Shown here piece by piece: positions 14,448 to 21,029 of a DNA stretch of 48,736 nt. The number at the start of each line of letters is the position of its first letter. Positions within the stretch are counted from its first letter, which is position 1. Made by a program: the position numbers and the translations under genes. Below the pieces are notes generated by a model. That model searched no databases, was not told the DNA's origin, and saw only the letters and a list, made by a program, of their open reading frames with translations. Origin of the DNA: a virus; the IMG/VR virus record IMGVR_UViG_3300032308_000424, positions 1-48,736 of that record; one strand, written 5' to 3'.

Positions 14448-15554
14448 ATGTGTCTCATCATTACTGGTCAGTCTTCCAAAGTTCGTTCAACCTTGCTCGA
14501 CACGCATGGGTTACTCAGCGACATCTTCACATCCAATCCTGACGGCATTGGGTTTATGTATGGCACAGCCAAGGGACTCAAGGTCACCAAGACCTTGCCC
14601 AAGAATCTCGGCGATGCTACTGCATTCATTCAGCGCTTGCCTCAAGACGATCGTGAGATTGCTATTCACTTCCGCTGGACTACACACGGCAAGACCGATA
14701 TGCTCAACTGCCATCCCTATGATGTGATCCCTGGCTTCATCGCCATGATGCACAACGGCGTACTGCATACGGGCAATGCCGCTGACAAGTCCAAGTCTGA
14801 TACGTGGCACTTCATCAAGGACTACTTGCACAGCGCTGTGGCTTCTGCCCCTGACCTTGTGTACGACAAGGGCTTCGTGTCTATGCTGGAGGAGTTCATC
14901 GGCAACAATCGCTTCGTGTTCATGAATGGCGAGGGTCGTATGCAACACGTTAACTTCGATCAGGGTATCGAGCACGATGATCTGTGGTTCAGCAATACCT
15001 ATGCTTGGACTCCATCGCGTCTTATACCCAGCTACAAAAGTGCGACTGCGCTCAAGTCGTACAACTACAGCTCGTACGCCAACGGCTACATGGATGACTA
15101 CGACGAGATGCACGACTACAACGCCAGCTTCGGCATCTATCCCCGTAGTGTCAGCGCACACAGCGCCAACTACGACGAGACAGCGTATGACTTTCCTGAT
15201 GACGAGGATGGTTTCGTTCGCCCTGAGTCTGATGATCTTGCCGTGGCTCTGACCGAGTGCGACATTGAGAGCGTTGAGATATGGCTTGAGACTATGCCTG
15301 CGTACACCATCACCACAATACTGCACTGCTTTGAGCCTACGCCACTTAGCTACACACATCGTGACGACTTGTGCGTTGCCGAGCAGGGCATCTACGATAT
15401 GTTGATGGAGGGTGATGCGTCTGGCCTCATCAGCTATGCGACCAAGTCGTATACGGCATCGGGCATGATCGCCGAGGTCATCTGCTACTACCTGTCATGG
15501 GATGTGCGTAAGCCCATGCCCATCAAGCCAACCTTGCCTGCACTGTTGACTTGA
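14448..15554 (+). CDS. Class II glutamine amidotransferase domain protein
   Basis: A 368-residue protein with an N-terminal Ntn-hydrolase glutaminase domain. Cys2 (MCLIITG) would become the N-terminal nucleophile after Met removal. NPDGIGFMYGT (residues 30-40), HFRWTTHG (74-81), NCHPY (87-91) and MMHNG (100-104) match the GATase II signature of GlmS/PurF-type domains (C-, HxRWATHG, NxHP, HNG). The expected activity is hydrolysis of glutamine to glutamate and ammonia. Residues about 200-280 are an unusual Tyr/Asp/Ser-rich region (YMDDYDEMHDYNA), and the C-terminal 90 residues are of unknown fold. No synthetase domain is fused, so the partner is probably the amidoligase encoded 33 nt upstream. 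AAGGAG precedes the ATG. Confidence 0.85.
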   Translation: MCLIITGQSSKVRSTLLDTHGLLSDIFTSNPDGIGFMYGTAKGLKVTKTLPKNLGDATAFIQRLPQDDREIAIHFRWTTHGKTDMLNCHPYDVIPGFIAMMHNGVLHTGNAADKSKSDTWHFIKDYLHSAVASAPDLVYDKGFVSMLEEFIGNNRFVFMNGEGRMQHVNFDQGIEHDDLWFSNTYAWTPSRLIPSYKSATALKSYNYSSYANGYMDDYDEMHDYNASFGIYPRSVSAHSANYDETAYDFPDDEDGFVRPESDDLAVALTECDIESVEIWLETMPAYTITTILHCFEPTPLSYTHRDDLCVAEQGIYDMLMEGDASGLISYATKSYTASGMIAEVICYYLSWDVRKPMPIKPTLPALLT

Positions 15555-15562
15555 TTCGTAGC

Positions 15563-15579
15563 GGGGAGACTTTCTCCCC
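15563..15579 (+). repeat. 17-nt palindromic repeat, copy 7
   Basis: A perfect GGGGAGACTTTCTCCCC with flanking C and G extending the stem to 8 bp, 8 nt after the amidotransferase stop. Together with copy 6 it brackets the amidoligase cassette in direct orientation. Confidence 0.9.
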
Positions 15580-15605
15580 GCATTTTTAACCAAAGGAGAA
15601 GTGAA

Positions 15606-15776
15606 ATGAAATACAGAGTACAGATAGTTATGTCCTACTGGCAAACAATAGAGGTCGAAGCCGATAGCAGTGCCGATGCTGCAAACAAAGCGTTCGATGA
15701 GTTTGATATCACCAAGGCACGCATGGGTGAGGGTGAGGCGTACGACACCGAGTTAATAGAAGGAGAAACCAAATGA
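15606..15776 (+). CDS. Small unknown protein
   Basis: A 56-residue protein, MKYRVQIVMSYWQTIEVEAD onward (then SSADAANKAFDEFDI). The ATG at 15606 follows AAGGAGAAGTGAA. The pattern of a short beta hairpin followed by an A-A-N-K-A-F helix recalls small phage proteins in which V-E-A-x-S-x-x-D-A follows two strands. Its stop overlaps the next ATG. Function unknown. Confidence 0.6.
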   Translation: MKYRVQIVMSYWQTIEVEADSSADAANKAFDEFDITKARMGEGEAYDTELIEGETK

Positions 15777-16003
15777 AAGTATCTGACACCACAGCGCTAC
15801 ACCTGCGCTGTATCGAGGCAGACCTGCGGGACTACCTCATGAACCCTGCCGAGTACCGAGTAACGCACCTTGAGGACATCCATGTCTTGTTGCTTGAGGT
15901 CATGCTCACACTTGGCGTAACACCAACAGAAGGAGAGGAGGAAAACATCGACATCGACTTAGATGGCGGGCTTAGTGCAACCAACGAACAGGGAGATGAA
16001 TAA
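15773..16003 (+). CDS. Small acidic unknown protein
   Basis: A 76-residue protein, MKVSDTTALHLRCIEADLRD onward, with a helical N-terminal half and a very acidic C-terminus (EGEEENIDIDLDGG). It is linked to both neighbours by overlapping stop/start codons. No motif is recognised. Confidence 0.55.
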   Translation: MKVSDTTALHLRCIEADLRDYLMNPAEYRVTHLEDIHVLLLEVMLTLGVTPTEGEEENIDIDLDGGLSATNEQGDE

Positions 16004-16095
16004 TGCTGACTGGATGGGAAAAATTAGAAAGAGTAGTACTTTTGTTGGCGGTAATTGTACTTATCGCCGATCTTTTTTATTGGAGACCCTATTGA
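16003..16095 (+). CDS. Very short predicted membrane protein
   Basis: A 30-residue protein, MLTGWEKLERVVLLLAVIVL, then IADLFYWRPY. Residues 10-27 form one hydrophobic segment with aromatic residues at the exit. GGGAGATGAATA precedes the ATG, which overlaps the previous stop (TAATG). The coupling and the ribosome binding site support real translation despite the size. A small membrane effector is possible; it is far from the lysozyme gene, so holin is not implied. Confidence 0.5.
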   Translation: MLTGWEKLERVVLLLAVIVLIADLFYWRPY

Positions 16096-16123
16096 CTTAT
16101 GTCCAACACTAGACAAATAATAT
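16092..16123 (+). promoter_or_regulatory. Possible second early promoter with embedded operator
   Basis: TTGACT at 16092-16097 and TAATAT at 16118-16123 resemble -35 and -10 boxes, but the 20-nt spacing is long for sigma70. The operator-like 16-mer lies between them. The site precedes the membrane-protein and replication genes. Confidence 0.4.
16100..16115. promoter_or_regulatory. Operator-like 16-mer, copy 2
   Basis: TGTCCAACACTAGACA matches the copies at 8313 and 23543. Its first 12 bases also occur on the minus strand at 9776-9787, inside the large inverted repeat. Confidence 0.6.
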
Positions 16124-16142
16124 CAACCCCAAGGAGAAAATA

Positions 16143-16358
16143 ATGCACACACCTTACGATACGGGCAAGGTCAAGATTGGCTTGCTCTACACACCCCCAC
16201 CCCCTGTCGCTACGCCCGAGGAAACTTGGGTTCAATCCGTCTTGCTTGGCGACAAGCAAGGCATGGATGAGCTTACGCTCACAACAATACAGTCCATCGG
16301 GCTGATTGCTTTCATTGTTATCGTCATGCTACTAACTGGAGGAATCTCAAATGACTGA
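16143..16358 (+). CDS. Small predicted membrane protein
   Basis: A 71-residue protein with a polar, proline-rich N-terminal half (LYTPPPPVATPEETW) and one C-terminal hydrophobic segment at about residues 49-66 (IQSIGLIAFIVIVMLLTGG). The ATG follows AAGGAGAAAATA. It could be a tail-anchored inner-membrane protein. It is the second small membrane protein in a row, separated from the first by the operator-containing spacer. Function unknown. Confidence 0.55.
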   Translation: MHTPYDTGKVKIGLLYTPPPPVATPEETWVQSVLLGDKQGMDELTLTTIQSIGLIAFIVIVMLLTGGISND

Positions 16359-16965
16359 TATGCAAACCGCCCTTAAATCCGCTCTTAGCCAAACCTTGCA
16401 AGAGTGGGATGATGACGGGGAGACTTCCTCCCCATCTTCTACTATCAACAACTCTGTATCCACACCTTCTCAAGCACCAACCATGACAAACCTATTCAAC
16501 GTAACCAACAACGTCTCACGTTCAACCTTCAACTACATCAAAGACCACCCGGGCTCCACTCGCCAAGAAATCATCGTTGCCCTTGAGCACATAGGCTTTA
16601 CTAAATCATCAGTAGCTGCTTTGATCTCGCAGATGAACAAGGCTAAGATGATTCACAAGACCAATGACCTTTGGTACGTAGATGTGCCTGAGTACATACC
16701 GATCAAGAACACTACCTACGTCAAGAAGAAAGCCAAGGTAGAGAAGAAGACAACAGGCGGCACAGGCATTGGTGCGCTCTTGAAGGCTAAGATAGAAGCC
16801 GCACCTACACCCGATCGTCTTGAGATACCTGCAAACATCCCGACACAACGAGCAACTATGACGACCATCGTGCGCAACCGCACACCCGAAGAGATCATTG
16901 GCAACATGACTGTGTATCAGGCGCGTGAGTTGTATATGCACTTGAAGCAGATGTTTGGAGGTTAA
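16351..16965 (+). CDS. Winged-helix DNA-binding-like protein with an embedded palindrome
   Basis: A 204-residue protein. Residues about 55-110 look like a winged helix-turn-helix (STFNYIKDHPGSTRQEIIVA, then GFTKSSVAALISQMNKAKMI and a wing, HKTNDLWYV), as in MarR-like or replication-initiation regulators. A basic linker (YVKKKAKVEKKTTGG) and a helical C-terminus follow. Residues 23-28 (GETSSP) are encoded by a slightly diverged copy of the 17-nt palindrome, in the flexible N-terminal region. The ATG lies behind GGAGG and overlaps the previous gene by 8 nt. It may regulate early transcription or act in replication; this is inference from fold only. Confidence 0.6.
   Translation: MTDMQTALKSALSQTLQEWDDDGETSSPSSTINNSVSTPSQAPTMTNLFNVTNNVSRSTFNYIKDHPGSTRQEIIVALEHIGFTKSSVAALISQMNKAKMIHKTNDLWYVDVPEYIPIKNTTYVKKKAKVEKKTTGGTGIGALLKAKIEAAPTPDRLEIPANIPTQRATMTTIVRNRTPEEIIGNMTVYQARELYMHLKQMFGG
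16417..16433 (+). repeat. 17-nt palindromic repeat, copy 8 (one base diverged, inside a gene)
   Basis: GGGGAGACTTCCTCCCC differs from the consensus at one position. It lies in the winged-helix gene and is translated GETSSP in the same phase as the other coding copies. Confidence 0.8.
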
Positions 16966-16966
16966 T

Positions 16967-17155
16967 ATGCACGACGATGACGATGACATTCAAGACTACG
17001 TTAGCGCAAGGAAAAAAGATTTTGTCGAATCATTTCACGAAGTTGTGCGTAACGATACGCTTGAAGAAGTAGCGCTCGAGTTCGAAAAAATGCCTTTTGG
17101 CGACACGAGCGCCAGCTTTGCTGCATTTGTAAGGAGTATGAAGCGCGATGCCTAG
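16967..17155 (+). CDS. Small acidic unknown protein
   Basis: A 62-residue protein, MHDDDDDIQDYVSARKKDFV onward, starting with five Asp residues. The ATG at 16967 follows TTGGAGGTTAAT. It is helical and acidic, with a final SFAAFVRSMKRDA. The stop overlaps the next gene by 8 nt. No function is recognised. Confidence 0.5.
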   Translation: MHDDDDDIQDYVSARKKDFVESFHEVVRNDTLEEVALEFEKMPFGDTSASFAAFVRSMKRDA

Positions 17156-17369
17156 ACCTAAACCACCCGAGCCACTCAAGCACAGGTACTTACGTATGTC
17201 TGACAGGCATTGGATCATATTCAAACAGCTTGGCGGTGCTGAGTGGCTACGCGAACTCCTTGAGAAGAAAGCGCCTATGCCCAAGAAGTTCTACGACAGC
17301 GAGATCGAGCGGCTACGCAACCCTGCGGATGCCGCGTTCTTAAACAGAAAGAGAGAAGAAAATGATTGA
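17148..17369 (+). CDS. Small basic unknown protein
   Basis: A 73-residue basic protein, MPRPKPPEPLKHRYLRMSDR onward. The segment RYLRMSDRHWIIFKQLGGAEWLRELLEK looks like a short ribbon-helix or helix-turn-helix type region, as in small phage DNA-binding proteins with the 'S-D-x-x-W-x-x-F-x-x-L-G-G-x-x-W-L-R' pattern. It overlaps both neighbours by 8 nt. DNA binding is a guess from charge and pattern. Confidence 0.5.
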   Translation: MPRPKPPEPLKHRYLRMSDRHWIIFKQLGGAEWLRELLEKKAPMPKKFYDSEIERLRNPADAAFLNRKREEND

Positions 17370-17607
17370 AGTTGAAACACAGTTGGAACTTTTCCCAACA
17401 GCCAACGATGTGCAAGTAGCGGGCACTCACTACAAGAGCAAGGCCATACAACCATGGGACTACATCGTGGCAAATAACCTTGGCTACCTTGAAGGTAACA
17501 TAGTAAAGTATGTGTCCCGCTGGCGCGACAAGGGCGGTCTTGATGACCTACGCAAAGCGCGTCACTATTTAGACAAACTGATTGAGGTGCAAGATGGAAA
17601 ATCTTAA
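17362..17607 (+). CDS. DUF3310 family protein
   Basis: An 81-residue protein matching the DUF3310 pattern throughout: DVQVAGTHYKSKAIQPWDYI, then ANNLGYLEGNIVKYVSRWRD, then KGGLDDLRKARHYLDKLIE. This family is common in phage replication modules and is sometimes annotated as nucleotide-kinase-like, though its activity is not established to my knowledge. The 'H-Y' and 'Y-x-x-R-W-R-x-K-G-G' positions are intact. It overlaps the previous gene by 8 nt and the next by 14 nt. Confidence 0.85.
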   Translation: MIEVETQLELFPTANDVQVAGTHYKSKAIQPWDYIVANNLGYLEGNIVKYVSRWRDKGGLDDLRKARHYLDKLIEVQDGKS

Positions 17608-17845
17608 GAAGAAAGACTGGGTAGCGTTGCGGCTCTTGTACCTCATACTGTCGTCAGACCCAAGCGCGGCTGTGTTGCCTGATGTGCAGAAGACAGTTGA
17701 TCTGTATGGGATACGTACCATATTGAAGGCGTTTGAGTTACTCAACCGAGAGATCGCCAACGATGGTAAAACTTTTGGGCATCCAGAGGTCAACCTGACA
17801 AGGTACGTTGAAGCAAACGGAGAGCGCTATGGCATCGACACCTGA
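17594..17845 (+). CDS. Small unknown protein of the replication module
   Basis: An 83-residue protein, MENLKKKDWVALRLLYLILS onward. The ATG at 17594 follows GAGGTGCAAG. It is helical with a hydrophobic N-terminal half and a polar end (LTRYVEANGERYGIDT). It overlaps DUF3310 and the nuclease gene, which fits a tightly packed operon. I do not recognise it. Confidence 0.5.
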   Translation: MENLKKKDWVALRLLYLILSSDPSAAVLPDVQKTVDLYGIRTILKAFELLNREIANDGKTFGHPEVNLTRYVEANGERYGIDT

Positions 17846-18134
17846 ATCAAAAGTAAAAGCAAACGTACGGAAACTACTTGATGAACTCAAAATCTACCAC
17901 TTCATGCCCCCTGCTAATGGCTTCGGCCGAGCGGGTATACCTGACATCATTGGCTGCATGGACGGACACTTCATTGCCATCGAATGCAAGGCCGGCAAGG
18001 GCACAACCACCGCTCTTCAAGACAGGGAACTCAACGCCATCAGCAACCACGGCGGCACAACTTTTATTGCCAACGAGCACAACCTTGACGAGTTGAAGCT
18101 GTTACTCGGGAGCATACGCTATGTTAGAAGCTGA
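17829..18134 (+). CDS. VRR-NUC domain nuclease
   Basis: A 101-residue protein that is essentially a stand-alone VRR-NUC domain of the PD-(D/E)XK nuclease superfamily. The motif reads GFGRAGIPDIIGCMDGHFIA, then IECKAGKG, giving Asp39, Glu52 and Lys54 as the catalytic set, with Gln63 after it. Single-domain VRR-NUC proteins are frequent in phages and act on branched or structured DNA. The start at 17829 (MASTPESK) follows GGAGAGCGCT. It lies just ahead of the DNA polymerase, so a role in replication or recombination intermediates is likely. Confidence 0.88.
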   Translation: MASTPESKVKANVRKLLDELKIYHFMPPANGFGRAGIPDIIGCMDGHFIAIECKAGKGTTTALQDRELNAISNHGGTTFIANEHNLDELKLLLGSIRYVRS

Positions 18135-18411
18135 CTACCCCATGTCTGAAGCGGAGCTTCACCGCAGGGTGACGGCCATGTCAGACGAAGAGCAAGCCCA
18201 TTTCAAGCTACTGATCCACAAACTGGTGATGTGCTACGGAGAGGGCAAAGCACAAGGCGTGGTCATCGTTGGCCGCGCCCAAGACCGACTAGCAGGAGTC
18301 GTTACGCTGAACTGTAACGAGATGGAAGCGTCGCAACTCATGTTGGCGGCAAACGATTTTTTCGGCTTTCTAAACGTCCTTGGCGCACCGCCCAAGGAAA
18401 ACTTTAATTAG
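18121..18411 (+). CDS. Small unknown protein of the replication module
   Basis: A 96-residue protein starting MLEADYPMSEAELHRRVTAM; a later ATG at 18142 is also possible. It has a helical N-terminal half and a beta-rich part (AQGVVIVGRAQDRLAGVVTL) followed by a helix (EASQLMLAANDFFGFLNVLG). The pattern with an internal V-V-I-V strand is seen in small phage proteins without known role. It overlaps the nuclease gene by 14 nt. Confidence 0.5.
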   Translation: MLEADYPMSEAELHRRVTAMSDEEQAHFKLLIHKLVMCYGEGKAQGVVIVGRAQDRLAGVVTLNCNEMEASQLMLAANDFFGFLNVLGAPPKENFN

Positions 18412-18419
18412 GAGAAGCA

Positions 18420-18746
18420 ATGACTGACTGGACACCCGAAGAAGAGGAAGCGTTCAACGAAGTTGAAAAGAATAGCAACCTTGGCAAGCAGATACTGCGT
18501 GACATGGGACAGCCTTATTATTTTGACCCATCCAACGGAACGATAAGCAAGGACAAGAACGACCCGCGGTTTACACCGCTTGGTCAAGTGTGGCCTGTGT
18601 CTATCAAGCGTGAGTGGGTGGGGCTGACGGATGTAGAGATCGTAGACATTATGGATGTGGAGTTAACTACGCAAAACACTGAACACTTTGCACTCTGCCA
18701 AGCCATTGAAGCAAAACTAAAGGAGAAGAATGAGCGCACCATATGA
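18420..18746 (+). CDS. Small acidic unknown protein before the polymerase
   Basis: A 108-residue acidic protein, MTDWTPEEEEAFNEVEKNSN onward, with AGGAGAAGCA before the ATG. Residues 60-85 (REWVGLTDVEIVDIMDVELT) and the C-terminal helix ending in KLKEKNE resemble short replication-region proteins of environmental phages. The stop overlaps the polymerase start by 17 nt, so they are probably translated together. Function unknown. Confidence 0.5.
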   Translation: MTDWTPEEEEAFNEVEKNSNLGKQILRDMGQPYYFDPSNGTISKDKNDPRFTPLGQVWPVSIKREWVGLTDVEIVDIMDVELTTQNTEHFALCQAIEAKLKEKNERTI

Positions 18747-20715
18747 CAGGATCTTATCGATCGACTTCGAGACCTACTGGGACACCAAGATAGGTTACAC
18801 ACTAACCAAAATGACAACCGAGGAGTACATACGCCATGACTTATTTCACGCGTTTGGATGCTGCATTCATGAGTTCGGAGCTGACAGCCCAATTACGTGG
18901 GTTGGAGGAGAGAGACTACGTGAATACTTTTCTGGAATTGACTGGGGACGAACCGCAGTGCTTGCGCACAACGCACAGTTCGATGTATCCATTATGGAGT
19001 GGCGATACGGTGTATCACCCTGCTTCATCTTCGACACGCTATCAATGGCGCGAGCTCTCCGAGGCGTTGAGGTTGGCAACAGTCTCGCCAAACTTGCAAT
19101 CGATTTTGGTCTTCCCGCCAAAGGGACAGCCGTATACAGTACCAATGGTGTGGCCAAGCTGGACGAGGTCATGGAATCTGAGCTTGCAGACTATTGCAAA
19201 CACGACGTATATCTATGCGAGCGAATCTTTGCACGCTTGGTCAATGGATACCCTGCGAAAGAACTACGGCTTATAGACATGACACTCAAGATGTACACCC
19301 GTGCATGCCTTGAGCTTGACCCCAACATGCTGACCGATGCCATACTAGAGGAGAAAGAAACCCGTGAAGCACTATTACAGAAGCTCAACGTGGACGAAAC
19401 TGCACTTGCGTCGAACCCACAGTTTGCAGCACTACTTAAAACCCTCGGTGTGGTTCCCCCAACAAAAGTCAGTAAGACTACCGGGAAAGAAACACTTGCG
19501 CTGGCTAAGAATGATGCCCTCTTTCAGGCGTTACTCAACGGTGAACGTGAGGACGTTGCCCTTCTTTGTGAAGCGCGTCTTAGGGTTAAGTCGACCACCG
19601 AGCGCACAAGGGCTCAGAGATTCCTCGACATTAGTAAACGTGGAGCCCTACCAGTACCTCTCTCGTATTACGGTGCGCAGACTGGCAGGTGGACAGCAAG
19701 CAAAGGCTCGGCCATCAACATGCAAAACCTCAAGCGAGGCTCGTTCCTACGCAAAGCGATTATGGCTCCCGCTGGCCACCAACTCGTCGTTGGAGATCTA
19801 TCGCAGATTGAGCCGCGAGTCCTTGCGTGGCTTTCGGACTACACAGACATGCTGGACATCTTCAGGGCCGGTGGTGACCCTTATGCCGCGTTCGGTTCGC
19901 AGATGTTCAACATACCCGGACTTAGTAAGGAGTCTCACCCTGACCTTAGGCAGTCTGCAAAGAGCGCACTCCTTGGCTGTGGATACGGTCTTGGCTGGGC
20001 GGCTTTTGCTTCACAGCTTCTCACGGGATTCCTTGGGGCGCCACCACAGCGTTACGACTTGGCCTTTGCAAAGAAGCTTGGCGTTACTCAACAGGCAGCG
20101 CAGAAGTTCTTGGAATGGGAAGTCAATGTCGAGAAGCTCCAATCCATACCGCACACCTGCACAACCAAGGAGCTAGTCATTCATTGTCTTGCGGCCAAGG
20201 CCATCATCGACAAGTACAGGGCTACGGCTACGCCTGTGGTGGACTTCTGGAACCTGCAGACCGAGCTTATCCACGAGTCGCTTTACAAGGGCAAAGAGTA
20301 CAAACACAAGTGCCTGACGTACCGCAAGGGGGAGATTGAGCTGCCCTCGGGCATGAAGCTGTTGTATCCTTACCTACAAATCAGACGCCATACAGACGAG
20401 AAAACAAAAAAAGAGCAGGTCGAGTGGACTTACGGCGAAAATCGTACTAAGATATACGCAGGAAAAATAACCAACAATGTCACGCAGGGCGTAGCGAGAT
20501 GCGTGATGACTGATGGGATGGTACGTACTGCAAAGAGATACTTTGTGGCGGGAACAGTACATGACGAGCAGATCGTTGTTGTTCCTGATGCAGAGGTGTC
20601 TGAAGCTAAGACTTGGGTCTTGGCTCAGATGACTATGGAGCCGCCTTACATGCCGGGCATTCCATTAGACGCTGACGGTGGCGCACATCGTCGTTATGGG
20701 TTAGCAAAAAACTAG
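18730..20715 (+). CDS. Family A DNA polymerase with proofreading exonuclease
   Basis: A 661-residue replicative polymerase. The N-terminal 3'-5' exonuclease (about residues 1-175) keeps its acidic residues: Asp12 and Glu14 (SIDFETYWD), Asp85 (AHNAQFD) and Tyr155/Asp159 (YCKHD). The polymerase domain shows motif A VVGDLSQIEPR (Asp356), motif B RQSAKSALLGCGYG (Arg407, Lys411, Tyr419) and motif C GTVHDEQIVV (His611, Asp612, Glu613), plus the TGRWTASKGSAINMQN segment at about 318-333. No 5'-3' exonuclease is present, which is usual for phage PolA-type enzymes. The ATG follows AAGGAGAAGA. Motif A has Leu where many relatives have Tyr (DYSQIE), a conservative variant. Confidence 0.95.
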   Translation: MSAPYDRILSIDFETYWDTKIGYTLTKMTTEEYIRHDLFHAFGCCIHEFGADSPITWVGGERLREYFSGIDWGRTAVLAHNAQFDVSIMEWRYGVSPCFIFDTLSMARALRGVEVGNSLAKLAIDFGLPAKGTAVYSTNGVAKLDEVMESELADYCKHDVYLCERIFARLVNGYPAKELRLIDMTLKMYTRACLELDPNMLTDAILEEKETREALLQKLNVDETALASNPQFAALLKTLGVVPPTKVSKTTGKETLALAKNDALFQALLNGEREDVALLCEARLRVKSTTERTRAQRFLDISKRGALPVPLSYYGAQTGRWTASKGSAINMQNLKRGSFLRKAIMAPAGHQLVVGDLSQIEPRVLAWLSDYTDMLDIFRAGGDPYAAFGSQMFNIPGLSKESHPDLRQSAKSALLGCGYGLGWAAFASQLLTGFLGAPPQRYDLAFAKKLGVTQQAAQKFLEWEVNVEKLQSIPHTCTTKELVIHCLAAKAIIDKYRATATPVVDFWNLQTELIHESLYKGKEYKHKCLTYRKGEIELPSGMKLLYPYLQIRRHTDEKTKKEQVEWTYGENRTKIYAGKITNNVTQGVARCVMTDGMVRTAKRYFVAGTVHDEQIVVVPDAEVSEAKTWVLAQMTMEPPYMPGIPLDADGGAHRRYGLAKN

Positions 20716-20726
20716 GAGAAGCAGTA

Positions 20727-21029
20727 TTGAAATTACCAACTAAAGTACGAGTCGGCAGGCGATGGTACAGCGTGGAGGTTGTCGAAGCCATGATCGAGAA
20801 GAACTACGTGGGGCGTGTGCACTATGACGCGCAACATATTCGGATCGGCAAGCGCAACAACCATACAGGCAAGCCATTCACGAAGCAAGAAGTCGGCGAT
20901 ACCTTTTGGCATGAGCTTACGCATGCAATCTTGCATGACATGGACAGCCCTTTGTATCGTGACGAGCGCTTTGTAGCAGCATTTGCAACACGGCTTAACA
21001 AAGCCATTAACACAGCGAAGTTCGAATGA
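20727..21029 (+). CDS. Small HExxH metallopeptidase-like protein
   Basis: A 100-residue protein with an HExxH zinc motif at residues 62-66 (TFWHELTHAILHDM). It starts at a TTG codon (20727) behind AGGAGAAGCAGTA, the same ribosome binding site as its neighbours. The context 'F-W-H-E-L-T-H-A-I-L' is typical of small phage metallopeptidase-like proteins related to the ImmA/IrrE or SprT-like groups. Downstream, RDERFVAAFATRLNKAI is the usual C-terminal helix. The target is unknown; proteolysis has not been shown for most of these small proteins. Its stop overlaps the next start by ATGA. Confidence 0.7.
   Translation: MKLPTKVRVGRRWYSVEVVEAMIEKNYVGRVHYDAQHIRIGKRNNHTGKPFTKQEVGDTFWHELTHAILHDMDSPLYRDERFVAAFATRLNKAINTAKFE

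Noticed and set aside
14511-15359. A long minus-strand open frame opposite the amidotransferase gene
   Set aside because: It lies wholly antisense to a gene with clear GATase II motifs, has no ribosome binding site, and its Val/Arg/His-rich composition is what an antisense read of this gene gives.
8598-15579. Palindrome copies as ordinary Rho-independent terminators
   Set aside because: None is followed by a T tract, and copies inside genes would stop their own transcripts. A partial attenuator or processing role remains possible.
16003-16358. Holin and antiholin pair
   Set aside because: The two small membrane proteins are in the early rightward region and far from the lysozyme; size and one membrane span alone are not enough.
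8598-16433. CRISPR-like array from the repeated 17-mer
   Set aside because: Spacing is irregular (tens to thousands of bases), copies occur in both orientations and inside genes, and no cas genes are present. The RecB/Cas4-like nuclease is a common phage enzyme.
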